A DNA stretch of 64,000 bases from Streptomyces sp. NBC_00536 (GCF_036346295.1 NZ_CP107819.1:6882001-6946000); one strand, 5' to 3'; positions 8,590 to 17,996 are shown, counted from the first letter of the stretch. Numbers and translations: made by a program. Notes: a model not told the origin generated them from the sequence alone.

Positions 8590-8753
8590 GTCTCCGATTC
8601 TCTCTCCCGGCCCGGCCGGGAGGGGCGCAGCAGGGTGCGTACGGAGGCCAGCGCCGCCCCGGCCCGGGCCGCGGCCGCCCCGATCCGCACCGGAGCCGAG
8701 ATCCGGTTCTCGGTGGCCAGGATCAGCGCGCGTTCGTCACGGTCGGTCAGCAT
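8511..8753 (-). CDS. Small hypothetical ORF (80 aa), doubtful
   Basis: An 80-codon frame starts at ATG 8751-8753, about ten bases after AAGGA, and ends 79 bp inside the nucleotidyltransferase gene. The first 50 residues (MLTDRDERALILATENRISA, then Ala/Arg-rich) look protein-like; the tail is proline-rich and overlaps the next gene, which is unlike a conserved protein. I recognise no family. It would fill the only gap between the nucleotidyltransferase and the MocR promoter. Confidence 0.3.
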   Translation of the reverse strand: MLTDRDERALILATENRISAPVRIGAAAARAGAALASVRTLLRPSRPGRERESETCQTPRPQPPYRLLPSPQSTTPPPAP

Positions 8754-8768
8754 GTGCGGTACGTCCTT

Positions 8769-8829
8769 GCCAATCGGGGGCCAATACCGAGAGTCTGGAC
8801 TCCGATTGGCCTGGCCGGCAGAGCCAATC
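8769..8829. promoter_or_regulatory. Cluster of four GCCAAT boxes before the MocR gene
   Basis: GCCAATC (8769-8775), GCCAATA (8780-8786) and GCCAATC (8823-8829) are direct repeats, and GATTGGC (8804-8810) is an inverted copy. The last lies directly before the GGGGAGG ribosome binding site of the regulator at 8843. MocR/GntR regulators commonly bind direct repeats in their own promoters, so autoregulation and control of the leftward gene is likely. Confidence 0.6.
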
Positions 8830-8842
8830 AGGGGAGGTTGGC

Positions 8843-10330
8843 ATGGCGAACGGGCGAGTGGTCCAGACGGCGGACAGAACCATCGGCAGCCGCCAGCTCG
8901 CCGCACTGCTGCCCGCGGAGGTCCGCGCCCGCCCCGGCTACCGGGGCCTCGCCGACGCCGTCCGCACCCTGATCCTCGACGGCCGGATCGCCCTGCACGT
9001 GCGCCTGCCCGCCGAACGCGAGCTGGCCGAAGCCGTCGGCGCCAGCCGGGCCACCGTCTCCAGCGCCTACGACCTGCTGCGCGAGAGCGGATACGTCCGC
9101 AGCCGCCGCGGATCCGGGACCTGGACGGAACTCCCCGACGGCCACGCCCCGGTCGGCGCCCACTCCCTCGTCGGCGCGGGCGGCTACAGCGCCGACGGCG
9201 ACCCCGGCATCGACCTCGCCATCGCCGCCATGGGCGCGCCCGAGGGCAGCCTCACCGACGCCCTGGCCTGGGCCGCGCCCCGGCTGCCCGCCCTCGCCCG
9301 CAGCCCCGGCTATCACCCCTTCGGCCTGCCCGACCTGCGCACGGCCATCGCCGACCGCTTCAGCCGCCGCGGCCTGCCCACCCGCCCCGAACAGATCCTG
9401 GTCACCTCTGGCGCCCAGCAGGCCTTCACGCTCGTCACCACCCTGCTGTGCCGCCCCGGGGACCGCGTGGTCACCGAGAACCCGACCTACGCCAACGCCC
9501 TCGACGCGCTGCGCCGTGCCGGGCTGCGCACGGCCTCCATCGCCGTCTCCGACGCCGGGTGGGACATGGAGATCGCCGAATCCACCCTGCGCCAGACCGT
9601 GCCGCGCCTCGCCTACGTCATCCCCGACTTCCAGAACCCCACCGGGGCCCTGATGCCCCCGGAGCAGCGGCTGCGGCTGCTCGCCGCCACCCGCCGCACC
9701 GGCACTTGGCTGGTCGTCGACGAGACCATCGCCGACATCGCCCTCGATGTGCCCGCGCAGCCGCCGCTGGCCTCGCTCGCCCCGCGCGGCGGCGCCGACC
9801 ACGTGGTCACCATCGGCTCGCTGAGCAAGACGCACTGGGGCGGGCTCCGGGTCGGCTGGATCCGGGCCACCGCCAAGATGATCGCCGAGCTGACGACCGT
9901 ACGCGTGTGCACCGACATGACCGGTTCGGTGCTCGACCAGCTCGTCGCGCTGCCGCTGCTGGACGGCCTCGACCGGTCGCTGCCCGGGCGGCTCGCGCAG
10001 CTGCGCGAGCAGCGGGCCGCGCTGGTCGCCTCGCTCCAGCGGCACACCCCGGAATGGTCCTGGCGGCTGCCGCCCGGCGGCCTCTCGCTCTGGGTGGACC
10101 TCGGCGAACCGGTCAGCTCGGCCCTGGCCGAACGCGCCCAGGCCGGCGGGGTCCGCATCGGCCGGGGCGCCCGCTTCGGGGTGGACCCGGGGACCTTCGA
10201 ACACCGGCTGCGCATTCCCTACACCCTCCCCGCCGACCGCCTCGACGAGGGCGTGCGCCGGCTGGCCGCGGCCCTCCACGACGGGGTTCCGCTGGCGCCC
10301 GCCGTCGAGCGCCCGCACTGGGTGGCGTAA
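8843..10330 (+). CDS. MocR-type (GntR-HTH/aminotransferase fusion) regulator, YczR-like
   Basis: 495-residue fusion. An N-terminal winged helix (about 30-100: LAERELAEAVGASRATVSS-type helix with PAERELAEAVGASR) is joined to a class-I PLP aminotransferase fold. PDFQNPTG and the PLP-lysine motif GSLSKTHWGGLRVGW (near 330) show that PLP binding is intact. In this family the aminotransferase domain senses PLP or an amino-acid ligand. The SLSK-x-WGGLRVGW sequence resembles YczR proteins, which usually neighbour a YczE membrane protein; no YczE is adjacent here. The start at ATG 8843 has GGGGAGG five bases upstream. Confidence 0.88.
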   Translation: MANGRVVQTADRTIGSRQLAALLPAEVRARPGYRGLADAVRTLILDGRIALHVRLPAERELAEAVGASRATVSSAYDLLRESGYVRSRRGSGTWTELPDGHAPVGAHSLVGAGGYSADGDPGIDLAIAAMGAPEGSLTDALAWAAPRLPALARSPGYHPFGLPDLRTAIADRFSRRGLPTRPEQILVTSGAQQAFTLVTTLLCRPGDRVVTENPTYANALDALRRAGLRTASIAVSDAGWDMEIAESTLRQTVPRLAYVIPDFQNPTGALMPPEQRLRLLAATRRTGTWLVVDETIADIALDVPAQPPLASLAPRGGADHVVTIGSLSKTHWGGLRVGWIRATAKMIAELTTVRVCTDMTGSVLDQLVALPLLDGLDRSLPGRLAQLREQRAALVASLQRHTPEWSWRLPPGGLSLWVDLGEPVSSALAERAQAGGVRIGRGARFGVDPGTFEHRLRIPYTLPADRLDEGVRRLAAALHDGVPLAPAVERPHWVA

Positions 10331-10345
10331 GAGGTCCGCCGGGGG

Positions 10346-10975
10346 TCAGGGCGTGCGGATGAGCCGCCGCGCGCCCGCCGCCGCCACCGCCGACGTGCGC
10401 GAATCGACGCCGAGCTTCGCGTAGATGTGCACCAGGTGGGACTTCACGGTGGCCTGGCTGAGGAAGAGCTTCTTGGAGATCTGCTGGTTCGACAGCCCGT
10501 CGGCGACCAGCTGGAGCACCTCCAGCTCCCGCTTGGTCAGCGCCTCGGCCGGGGTGCGCATCCGGTCCATCAGACGCAGCGCCACCGCGGGCGCGAGCGC
10601 GGACTGGCCCGCGGCGGCCGTCCGGACCGCCGAGGCCAGCTCCTCGGGCGGCGCGTCCTTGAGGAGGTAGCCGGAGGCCCCCGCCTCGACCGCCGCCAGG
10701 ATGTCCGCGTCCGTGTCGTACGTCGTCAGGACCAGCACCCTCGGCGCGCCCGGCCGGGCCGTGATCAGGGCCGTCGCCTCGGAGCCGTGCATTCCGGCGC
10801 CGAACTGGAGGTCCATCAGCACCACGTCCACCGGTTCCGAGGCGGCCAGCTCCACGGCCCGCTCGGCGGTCGCGGCCTCCGCGACGACCGCGAAACCGGG
10901 CTCGGTGTCCAGGACCGCGCGCAGCCCGGCCCGGACCACCGGGTGGTCGTCGGCGAGCAGCAGCCGGATGGTCAT
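10346..10975 (-). CDS. NarL/LuxR-family response regulator
   Basis: 209 residues: a receiver domain (LLADDHPVVR acidic pair, phospho-acceptor Asp in VDVVLMDLQF, Lys in YLLKDAP) and a C-terminal LuxR-type HTH (LTKRELEVLQLVADGLSNQQI). Its ATG overlaps the stop of the upstream histidine kinase (TGATG), so the pair is co-translated. The likely target is the divergent FtsX/ABC exporter operon at 12510, by position only. Confidence 0.93.
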   Translation of the reverse strand: MTIRLLLADDHPVVRAGLRAVLDTEPGFAVVAEAATAERAVELAASEPVDVVLMDLQFGAGMHGSEATALITARPGAPRVLVLTTYDTDADILAAVEAGASGYLLKDAPPEELASAVRTAAAGQSALAPAVALRLMDRMRTPAEALTKRELEVLQLVADGLSNQQISKKLFLSQATVKSHLVHIYAKLGVDSRTSAVAAAGARRLIRTP

Positions 10976-12375
10976 CAGGGGGCCTCCACGGGAAGGGGCA
11001 GGGTGACGGCCACGGCGGTGCCCTGGCCGGGCGCGGACTCCACGGTGAAGAGGCCGCCCAGGGTCTCGGCGCGCGAACGCATCGCGGGGAGCCCGAAGCC
11101 GCCTCCGTCGCTGCCTCCGTCACTGCCCGCGCGTCCGCGATCGGCCCCGGCTCCGCTCCCGCCGGAGCGGGCCGCGGCGGGATCGAAGCCCCGGCCGTCG
11201 TCCACGATGTCCAGGGTCACGGAGGCGTCCATGAAGGTCAGGGTGATCTCGGCGCGCCCGGCCCCCGCGTGCCGGACCACATTGGCCAGCGCGGACTGGG
11301 CGATGCGCAGCAGCGCCACCTCGTACGGGGTCGGCAGTACGGCCGGACTCCCGCTCAGCGAGAACCGCGCCCGCACTCCCGGGGCGCCGACGCACAGCCG
11401 CTCCAGGGCGGCGGCGAGCGAGCCGTGCTCCAGATCGGGCGGGCTCAGCGCCCGGACGAACCGCCGGGCCTCCGCCAGATTGTCCTGGGCCGCCTCCCGG
11501 GCCCGGGCGATGTGCCCGAGCGCCGCCACCCTGCCGTCGTCGGGGCCCCTGCCGTCATCGTCCGCGCCCGGCCCCGACCCCGCCGGGGGCGGGCCGTCGC
11601 CGAGGGCGCGTTCCGCCGCGCGCAGCAGCAGCTGGATGGACGAGAGGCCCTGGGCGAGGGTGTCGTGGATCTCGCGGGCGAGCCGCTCCCGTTCGGTCAG
11701 GATGCCCGCGCCCCGCTCGGCCGCCGCGAGTTCGGCGCGCGTGGCGATCAGCTCCTCGATCAGCTCGCGGCGGCGCTCGCTCTCCCGGTACAGGGCCTGG
11801 TAGCCGAGTACGGTCGCCACCGCCACGGCGCCGCCCAGGAGCGGCCCCAGGAACGCCCCCGGGTTCACCGTGCCGCTGTGCGCCAGGAAGCCCCCGATCG
11901 CCGCGCAGGCGGTCAGCGCGACCGCCGTGACGGCCCAGCGCAGCCGCAGCAGGTGCAGTTCGAGGAAGTACAGCGGGAACGCGATCCACAGCCCGTCCGG
12001 CGAGACCACCAGCAGCCCGGCCCAGGCGGCGCCGAGCCCGGCCAGCCACAGCGCTCCGGCCCGGGGCGAGCGGTGCACGACGGGCGCCCGTACGCCCGCG
12101 ACGTACACGGCGGCCAGCACCGCGCAGGCGGCGACCACCCACCCCGCGCCGGGCGCGGAAGAAGCCGCGGACGAGGTCGCGGGAGAGGGCCCGGACGAGG
12201 TCACGGCGCGGGCGGCGGCCAGGGCGATCAGCCCGAAGAACAGGGCGTGCAGGCACAGGCGCAGCACCCGCGAGACGGGCGTCAGCGTGCGGCCGGCGGC
12301 GGCGGGCCCCGCGGGCGGCTCGGCGGGACCGGGTCGCGACGGCTGGAAAGAGTGGGTGGTACGGGCGGATTCCAT
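10975..12375 (-). CDS. NarL-type sensor histidine kinase (HisKA_3)
   Basis: 466 residues from ATG 12373-12375. The N-terminal half has about five or six hydrophobic segments with only short loops, so sensing is probably membrane-internal. The dimerisation/phosphoacceptor motif is ERLAREIHDTLAQGLSSIQ (His in REIHD), and the HATPase domain carries NVVRHAGAG (N box), DDGRGFDP (G1) and GFGLPAMRSR-type G2. A Gly/Ser/Asp-rich insertion (about 425-440) separates the two G boxes. It phosphorylates the adjacent LuxR-type regulator. A longer frame to 12420 has no better start. Confidence 0.9.
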   Translation of the reverse strand: MESARTTHSFQPSRPGPAEPPAGPAAAGRTLTPVSRVLRLCLHALFFGLIALAAARAVTSSGPSPATSSAASSAPGAGWVVAACAVLAAVYVAGVRAPVVHRSPRAGALWLAGLGAAWAGLLVVSPDGLWIAFPLYFLELHLLRLRWAVTAVALTACAAIGGFLAHSGTVNPGAFLGPLLGGAVAVATVLGYQALYRESERRRELIEELIATRAELAAAERGAGILTERERLAREIHDTLAQGLSSIQLLLRAAERALGDGPPPAGSGPGADDDGRGPDDGRVAALGHIARAREAAQDNLAEARRFVRALSPPDLEHGSLAAALERLCVGAPGVRARFSLSGSPAVLPTPYEVALLRIAQSALANVVRHAGAGRAEITLTFMDASVTLDIVDDGRGFDPAAARSGGSGAGADRGRAGSDGGSDGGGFGLPAMRSRAETLGGLFTVESAPGQGTAVAVTLPLPVEAP

Positions 12376-12509
12376 GGCCCGACCAGCGTAGGTCGCCCCC
12401 GCCCGGCCCCGGTCAACCAAAAGTTTGATGTCGGCGTGCGCCCTTCGATACGAGGATCGCTACTGTGGCGCGATGCCTTGTGTCCACGCGGAAGACCAAG
12501 GTGGGAAGC

Positions 12510-13613
12510 ATGTTCGTCGCATGGAGAGATCTACGGTTCGCCAAAGGCCGCTTCGCCCTGATGGGCGCGGTCGTGGTGCTGATCACACTGCTCGTGGGCC
12601 TGTTGTCGGGGCTCACCTCCGGACTGGCCCGGGAGAACATCTCGGCCATCACCGGTCTGCCCGCCACCCGCCTCGCCTTCGCCGCGCCCGCCGGTGACCA
12701 GAAGGTGTCCTTCACCAATTCCCAGCTTCCCGAGAGCGCCTGGCAGGCCTGGCGCGAGCAGCCGGGGGTGACCTCGGCCGACCCGCTCGGCATCCGCACC
12801 ACCAACGCGGTCTCGGGGGAGCGTACGGCCGCCGTCTCCGTCTTCGGCGTCGAGCCCGGCGGACGGCTGGCGCCCAAAGCCCGCCCCGGCGCCCTCGCCC
12901 CCCTCGCCCAGGGACAGGTGCTGCTGACCGAGAAGGCGGCCAAGGAACTCGGCGGCCTCGCGGCCGGCTCCAAGCTCAAGATCGGTTCGCTGGAGCTGAC
13001 CGTGGGCGCCGTCTCCGGGACCGCCTCCTATAGCCACACCCCGGTCGTCTGGATGGACCTGAACGACTGGCAGCGCATCGGCAACCCCGGTACGTCCATG
13101 GACACCCTCGCCACGGTCGTCGCCCTCGACGGCGGCGGAGCCGTGGACTGGGCGGCCGGTGACAAGGCCTCCGCCAGCAAGAGCCAGACCACCGACGAGG
13201 CACTCGGTGCCATCGGCTCCTACCAGGCCGAGAACGGCTCGCTCCAGCTGATGCGCGGCTTCCTCTTCGTCATCTCCGCCCTCGTCATAGGGGCCTTCTT
13301 CACGGTCTGGACGATCCAGCGCAGCGGGGACATCGCCGTCCTCAAGGCGCTGGGCGCGTCCACCCCGTACCTGCTGAAGGACGCGCTCGGCCAGGCCGTG
13401 GTGATGCTCGCGGTGGGTACCGGCCTCGGCACCGGGCTCGCCGCCGGGTTCGGCGTACTGATCAGCGGCGGAGCCGTGCCCTTCGTCCTGGACACCGCCA
13501 CCGTCCTGGTGCCCGCCGCCATCATGATCGCGCTGGGCGCGGTCGGGGCGGCCCTGTCCATCCGGCGGATCACCGCCGTCGACCCGCTGACCGCCCTCGG
13601 GAGCGCCCGATGA
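12510..13613 (+). CDS. FtsX-family ABC exporter permease
   Basis: 367-residue permease of the MacB/FtsX type: a TM segment near residues 18-40, a periplasmic-type domain of about 200 residues, then three TM segments (about 250-360) ending in the typical LSIRRITAVDPLTAL. It starts at ATG 12510; GTG 12501 is in frame just before it, and only a weak GTGGGA lies upstream. The stop overlaps the ATPase start by ATGA. It likely exports a peptide, lipid or antibiotic, or acts in cell-envelope stress, together with the ATPase; the divergent two-component system probably controls it. Confidence 0.88.
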   Translation: MFVAWRDLRFAKGRFALMGAVVVLITLLVGLLSGLTSGLARENISAITGLPATRLAFAAPAGDQKVSFTNSQLPESAWQAWREQPGVTSADPLGIRTTNAVSGERTAAVSVFGVEPGGRLAPKARPGALAPLAQGQVLLTEKAAKELGGLAAGSKLKIGSLELTVGAVSGTASYSHTPVVWMDLNDWQRIGNPGTSMDTLATVVALDGGGAVDWAAGDKASASKSQTTDEALGAIGSYQAENGSLQLMRGFLFVISALVIGAFFTVWTIQRSGDIAVLKALGASTPYLLKDALGQAVVMLAVGTGLGTGLAAGFGVLISGGAVPFVLDTATVLVPAAIMIALGAVGAALSIRRITAVDPLTALGSAR

Positions 13614-14293
13614 CCCTGCTCGTGCACGACGTCACGCTCACCTACCCGGACGGCGACGCCCGGCTCACCGCCTTGGACGCGGTCCGCCTGGAGGTCCCCG
13701 CGGGCACCCTCACCGCGGTGGTCGGGCCCTCCGGCTCCGGCAAGTCCAGCCTGCTCGCGGTGGCGGCCACCCTGGTCACCCCGGACTCGGGCAAGGTCGT
13801 GGTGGCCGGGGAGGACACCGCGGCGCTCGGCGCCGCCGACAAGGCGCGGCTGCGCCGCGAGCGGATCGGGATCGTCTTCCAGCAGCCGAACCTGCTGCCC
13901 TCGCTCACCGCCGCCGAACAGCTCCAGGTGATGGCCCACCTCTCGGGCAGGCCCTCCCGGCAGCTGCGCCGCCGGGCGCTGGAGCTGCTCGACGCGGTCG
14001 GCCTGTCGGACAAGGCCGACAGGCGCCCGCACCAGCTCTCCGGCGGTCAGCGCCAGCGCGTCAACATCGCCCGCGCCCTGATGAACGAGCCCTCCGTGCT
14101 GCTGGTCGACGAGCCGACCAGCGCCCTGGACCACGAGCGCGGCGCGGCGGTCCTGGACCTGCTGGTCACCCTCACCCGCGAGCGGTCGACGGCGACGGTC
14201 CTGGTCACGCACGACCACGCGCACCTGGAGCGGATGGACCGCACGGTGACGATGACCGACGGCCGCCTGACGGAGGTCGTCCCCGCGGCCTGA
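13610..14293 (+). CDS. ABC transporter ATPase (LolD/MacB type)
   Basis: 227 residues with Walker [11 protein letters not shown]-loop FQQPNLLPSL, signature LSGGQRQRVNIARAL, Walker [13 protein letters not shown] and the H-loop in VLVTHDHAH. It is the energy-coupling partner of the FtsX permease, with which it overlaps by four bases. The order permease-then-ATPase is common in actinobacterial exporters of this class. Confidence 0.93.
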   Translation: MTLLVHDVTLTYPDGDARLTALDAVRLEVPAGTLTAVVGPSGSGKSSLLAVAATLVTPDSGKVVVAGEDTAALGAADKARLRRERIGIVFQQPNLLPSLTAAEQLQVMAHLSGRPSRQLRRRALELLDAVGLSDKADRRPHQLSGGQRQRVNIARALMNEPSVLLVDEPTSALDHERGAAVLDLLVTLTRERSTATVLVTHDHAHLERMDRTVTMTDGRLTEVVPAA

Positions 14294-14317
14294 TCCGACG
14301 TGGCCTGATCCGGCGAC

Positions 14318-14365
14318 GGCGAAGACCCCGGCCCCCCTCCTGGGAGGGGGGCCGGGGTCTTCGCC
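14318..14365. terminator. Bidirectional terminator hairpin
   Basis: A perfect 21-bp stem (14318-14338 with 14345-14365) with a six-base loop CCTGGG lies between the converging ABC ATPase and allR genes and can serve both. Confidence 0.9.
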
Positions 14366-14386
14366 TGCTCGGGATCCTGCCGCCTG

Positions 14387-15193
14387 CTACTGCGCCGGGT
14401 TCTGCGTGGAGAGCGCGACCGACAGCTCGGCCGCGATGCCCTGCAGGATCGGCACGATCGAGTCGGTCAGGGCCTCGGTGACCCGGCCGGCCGGACCCGA
14501 GATGGAGATCGCGGCGGCCGTCGGCGAGTTCGGCACCGAGACGGCGAGGCAGCGGACCCCTATCTCCTGCTCGTTGTCGTCGACGGCGTAACCGACCTCG
14601 CGGACCTGCTCCAGCGCCGCGAGGAAGCCCTCGGGGGTGGTGATGGTCTTCTCGGTCGCGGCGGGCATGCCCGTGCGGGCGAGCAGGGCCCGTACCTCGT
14701 CGGCGGGGGTGTACGCGAGCAGCGCCTTGCCCACGCCCGTGGAGTGCGGCAGAACCCGGCGGCCGACCTCGGTGAACATGCGCATGGAGTGCTTCGAGGG
14801 CACCTGGGCGACGTAGACGATCTCATCCCCGTCGAGCAGGGCCATGTTCGCCGTCTCGCCGGTCTCCTCGACCAGGCGGGCGAGGTAGGGGCGGGCCCAC
14901 GTGCCGAGGAGCCGCGACGCGGACTCGCCCAGGCGGATCAGCCGGGGACCGAGGGAGTACCGTCGGTTGGGCTGCTGCCGGACGTAGCCGCACGCCACGA
15001 GGGTGCGCATGAGGCGATGGATGGTGGGCAGGGGCAGTCCGCTGGTGGCGGACAGCTCGCTGAGGCCGACCTCGCCCCCGGCATCGGCCATGCGTTCGAG
15101 CAGATCAAAGGCGCGCTCAAGGGACTGGACGCCACCGCTGGCGGCGGGGGTCTTGGAGGAAGCGTCGGTGGTGCTGGCGCTGGACGTCGGCAC
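14387..15193 (-). CDS. allR: IclR-family repressor of allantoin catabolism
   Basis: 268 residues from GTG 15191-15193 with AAAGGA eight bases upstream. An N-terminal Ser/Thr/Ala-rich tail is followed by the IclR winged helix (GVQSLERAFDLLERMADAG; LSELSATSGLPLPTIHRLM recognition helix) and the ligand-binding domain (HSTGVGKALLAYTP; NEQEIGVRCLAV). Position next to allB/alc identifies it as AllR, which in S. coelicolor represses allantoin genes and aceB and responds to pathway intermediates. It is divergent from allB over a 327-bp gap holding three 15-bp boxes, so autoregulation is also possible. Confidence 0.9.
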   Translation of the reverse strand: MPTSSASTTDASSKTPAASGGVQSLERAFDLLERMADAGGEVGLSELSATSGLPLPTIHRLMRTLVACGYVRQQPNRRYSLGPRLIRLGESASRLLGTWARPYLARLVEETGETANMALLDGDEIVYVAQVPSKHSMRMFTEVGRRVLPHSTGVGKALLAYTPADEVRALLARTGMPAATEKTITTPEGFLAALEQVREVGYAVDDNEQEIGVRCLAVSVPNSPTAAAISISGPAGRVTEALTDSIVPILQGIAAELSVALSTQNPAQ

Positions 15194-15357
15194 GGCGCGG
15201 TCCTTTCGGTGCTGGCAGGCAAGGCAGCAGCCTACCCGGCGGTCGGCACCGGCCCTAGTGCCGGGGCCAGGCCGTCTTTGCCGGTCAGAGGCGGTTTGTC
15301 CGGGTGGAGTACCGCCTCGGGAGGTCACCCGCCGGAGCCCCGGTGGTGGTAGCTACA

Positions 15358-15502
15358 TTCTGTAGAGCGAAATCTTAATTCCATCCTGTGGAAACATCCA
15401 ATTGCGGCGGAGGTGTGTCAGTGGTCCGTCCGGGGACTCTTGACTGGCCCCGCATCGCCGTGAAGACTCCGTCAACAGAACGTTGAATTTCGCTCTGTGG
15501 AA
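15358..15502. promoter_or_regulatory. Three IclR/AllR-type 15-bp boxes in the allR-allB intergenic region
   Basis: TTCTGTAGAGCGAAA (15358-15372), TTCCATCCTGTGGAA (15379-15393, perfect arms) and TTTCGCTCTGTGGAA (15488-15502) share arms close to TTCCA-N5-TGGAA. The outer two are inverted copies of one another over 16 bp. The first two are 21 bp apart, two helical turns, so they face the same side of DNA. The third lies just before the allB ribosome binding site, where binding would block transcription. The rest of the 15194-15520 gap must hold both promoters; I could not place -10 boxes with confidence. Confidence 0.65.
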
Positions 15503-15520
15503 GTAGATGGGGAGGTTCCG

Positions 15521-16864
15521 GTGTCCGCCGACGTCGTGGAACTGGTACTGCGCTCGACGCGCGTCATCACCCCCGAGGGGACGCGTGCCGCCTCGGTCGC
15601 CGTCGCCGCCGGGAAGATCGCGGCCGTACTGCCGTACGAGGCCGAGGTGCCGGCCGGGGCCCGGCTGGAGGACTTCGGGGACGACGTACTGCTCCCCGGC
15701 CTGGTCGACACCCACGTCCATGTGAACGACCCCGGCCGCACCGAGTGGGAGGGCTTCTGGACGGCCACCCGCGCCGCCGCGGCCGGTGGCATCACCACCA
15801 TCCTGGACATGCCGCTCAACTCCCTCCCGCCGACCACCACGGTCGACAACCTGCGCGTCAAGCAGGAGGTCGCCCGCGCCAAGGCGCACGTGGACATCGG
15901 CTTCTGGGGCGGCGCGCTGCCCGACAACGTCAAGGACCTGCGCCCGCTGCACGACGCCGGGGTCTACGGCTTCAAGTGCTTCCTGTCGCCCTCCGGCGTG
16001 GACGAGTTCCCCGAGCTGGACCAGGAGCAACTGGCCACCTCCCTCGCCGAGATCAGCGGCTTCGGCGGCCTGATGATCGTGCACGCCGAGGACCCGCACC
16101 ACCTGGAGTCCGCGCCGCAGGTGCCCGGCCCCAAGTACGCCGACTTCCTCGCCTCCCGCCCGCGGGACTCCGAGAACACCGCGATCGGGAACCTGATCGC
16201 CCAGGCCAGGCGGCTGGACGCGCGCGTCCACGTGCTGCACCTGTCCTCCTCCGACGCGCTGCCGCTGATCGCCGCCGCCAAGGCCGAGGGCGTACGGATC
16301 ACCGTCGAGTCCTGCCCGCACTACCTCACCCTCACGGCCGAGGAAGTGCCGGACGGCGCCAGCGAGTTCAAGTGCTGCCCGCCCATCCGCGAGGCCGCGA
16401 ACCAGGACCTCCTGTGGGAGGCGCTCGCCGACGGCACCATCGACTGCATCGTCTCCGACCACTCGCCCTCCACGGCGGACCTGAAGACGGACGACTTCGC
16501 GACCGCGTGGGGCGGCATCTCCTCCCTCCAGCTGGGTCTCCCGGCGATCTGGACCGCGGCGCGCGAGCGCGGGCACAGCCTGGAGGACGTCGTCCGCTGG
16601 ATGTCGGCCGCCCCGGCCAAGCTGGCGGGCCTCCCCGGCAAGGGCGCGATCGAGGCCGGCCGCGACGCCGACTTCGCCGTCCTGGCCCCCGAAGAGACCT
16701 TCACCGTGGACCCGGCCCACCTGCACCACCGCAACCGGGTCACGGCGTACGCGGGCAAGACCCTGCACGGCGTCGTGAAGTCCACCTGGCTGCGCGGAAC
16801 GCAGATCGCCGACCACGGCACCCCGAACGAGCCCACCGGCCGACTCCTCGAAAGGCAGAACTGA
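15521..16864 (+). CDS. allB: Allantoinase
   Basis: Hydrolyses allantoin to allantoate, the first step of allantoin use as nitrogen and carbon source. The 447-residue amidohydrolase has its metal ligands in order: [10 protein letters not shown] (His-x-His), the carboxylated-Lys site [22 protein letters not shown] and the catalytic Asp in VSDHSPS. The start is GTG 15521 with GGAGG five bases upstream; a GTG at 15497 is in frame but unsupported. It forms an operon with alc three bases downstream and is under probable AllR control. Confidence 0.95.
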   Translation: MSADVVELVLRSTRVITPEGTRAASVAVAAGKIAAVLPYEAEVPAGARLEDFGDDVLLPGLVDTHVHVNDPGRTEWEGFWTATRAAAAGGITTILDMPLNSLPPTTTVDNLRVKQEVARAKAHVDIGFWGGALPDNVKDLRPLHDAGVYGFKCFLSPSGVDEFPELDQEQLATSLAEISGFGGLMIVHAEDPHHLESAPQVPGPKYADFLASRPRDSENTAIGNLIAQARRLDARVHVLHLSSSDALPLIAAAKAEGVRITVESCPHYLTLTAEEVPDGASEFKCCPPIREAANQDLLWEALADGTIDCIVSDHSPSTADLKTDDFATAWGGISSLQLGLPAIWTAARERGHSLEDVVRWMSAAPAKLAGLPGKGAIEAGRDADFAVLAPEETFTVDPAHLHHRNRVTAYAGKTLHGVVKSTWLRGTQIADHGTPNEPTGRLLERQN

Positions 16865-16867
16865 CAA

Positions 16868-17980
16868 GTGGCGATTCCCTCCTTCACCGGTAACGCGAAC
16901 CCGTACGGGGGCGGCGACCCGTACGCGGACTACCGCACCGCGGACTTCCCGTTCACCCAGTACGCGAACCTTGCCGCCCGCACCCTGGGTGCCGGTGTCA
17001 CCTTCGCCAACGACGAGTTCTTCGCCGAGCGCGAGAACCTGCTCATCGAAGAGGCCGCGCACTTCGACCCCGAGCACTTCGGCCACAAGGGCAAGGTCAT
17101 GGACGGCTGGGAGACCCGCCGCCGCCGCGGCGTCTCCGCCGAGCAGCCCTGGCCGACCCCCGAGGACCACGACTACGCGCTGATCCGCCTCGGTGCCCCC
17201 GGCGTGATCCGCGGCATCGTCGTCGACACCGCGCACTTCCGCGGCAACATGCCGCAGGCCGTCTCCGTCGAGGGCACCTCGGTGGCGGGCGCCCCGACCC
17301 CCGAGGAACTCCTCGGCGACGACGTGAAGTGGACGACCCTCGTCCCGCGCACCGCCGTCGGCGGCCACGCGGCCAACGGCTTCGAGGTGTCCGCCGAGCA
17401 GCGCTTCACGCACCTGCGCCTCAACCAGCACCCCGACGGCGGCGTAGCCCGCCTGCGCGTCTACGGCGAGGTCGTCCCCGACCCGCGGTGGCTCGCCGCG
17501 CTCGGCTCCTTCGACGTGGTCGCGCTGGAGAACGGCGGCTCGGTCCAGGACGCGTCCAACCGCTTCTACTCCCCGCCGACCAACACCATCGCCCCGGGCC
17601 GCTCCCGCAAGATGGACGACGGCTGGGAGACCGCCCGTCGCCGCGACAACGGCAACGACTGGATCCGCTACCAGCTCGTCGCCGAGTCCGAGATCCGCGC
17701 GGTCGAGATCGACACCGCCTACCTCAAGGGCAACTCGGCCGGCTGGGCCTCGCTCTCCATCAAGTCCGGCGAGGAGGGCGAGTGGCAGGAGTTCCTGCCG
17801 CGCACCCGCCTGCAGCCCGACACGAACCACCGGTTCGTGCTGGACGCCCCGGCGGTCGGCAGCCACGTCCGCATCGACATCTTCCCGGACGGCGGCTTCT
17901 CCCGCCTGCGCCTCTTCGGCTCGCTGACGGACCAGGGCGCGGCCGCCCTGAGCGCCCGTCACCAGGAGCTGGGCGGCTGA
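16868..17980 (+). CDS. alc: Allantoicase
   Basis: Hydrolyses allantoate to ureidoglycolate and urea. The 370-residue protein is the usual length and is built of two homologous jelly-roll repeats: DGWETRRRR near 78-86 is matched by DGWETARRR near 253-261, and LRLNQHPDGGVARLRVYGE is matched by VRIDIFPDGGFSRLRLFG. It starts at GTG 16868 just after the allB stop. Ureidoglycolate lyase, which releases glyoxylate for aceB, is not seen nearby. Confidence 0.95.
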   Translation: MAIPSFTGNANPYGGGDPYADYRTADFPFTQYANLAARTLGAGVTFANDEFFAERENLLIEEAAHFDPEHFGHKGKVMDGWETRRRRGVSAEQPWPTPEDHDYALIRLGAPGVIRGIVVDTAHFRGNMPQAVSVEGTSVAGAPTPEELLGDDVKWTTLVPRTAVGGHAANGFEVSAEQRFTHLRLNQHPDGGVARLRVYGEVVPDPRWLAALGSFDVVALENGGSVQDASNRFYSPPTNTIAPGRSRKMDDGWETARRRDNGNDWIRYQLVAESEIRAVEIDTAYLKGNSAGWASLSIKSGEEGEWQEFLPRTRLQPDTNHRFVLDAPAVGSHVRIDIFPDGGFSRLRLFGSLTDQGAAALSARHQELGG

Positions 17981-17996
17981 TCCCGCACTGAACGGC

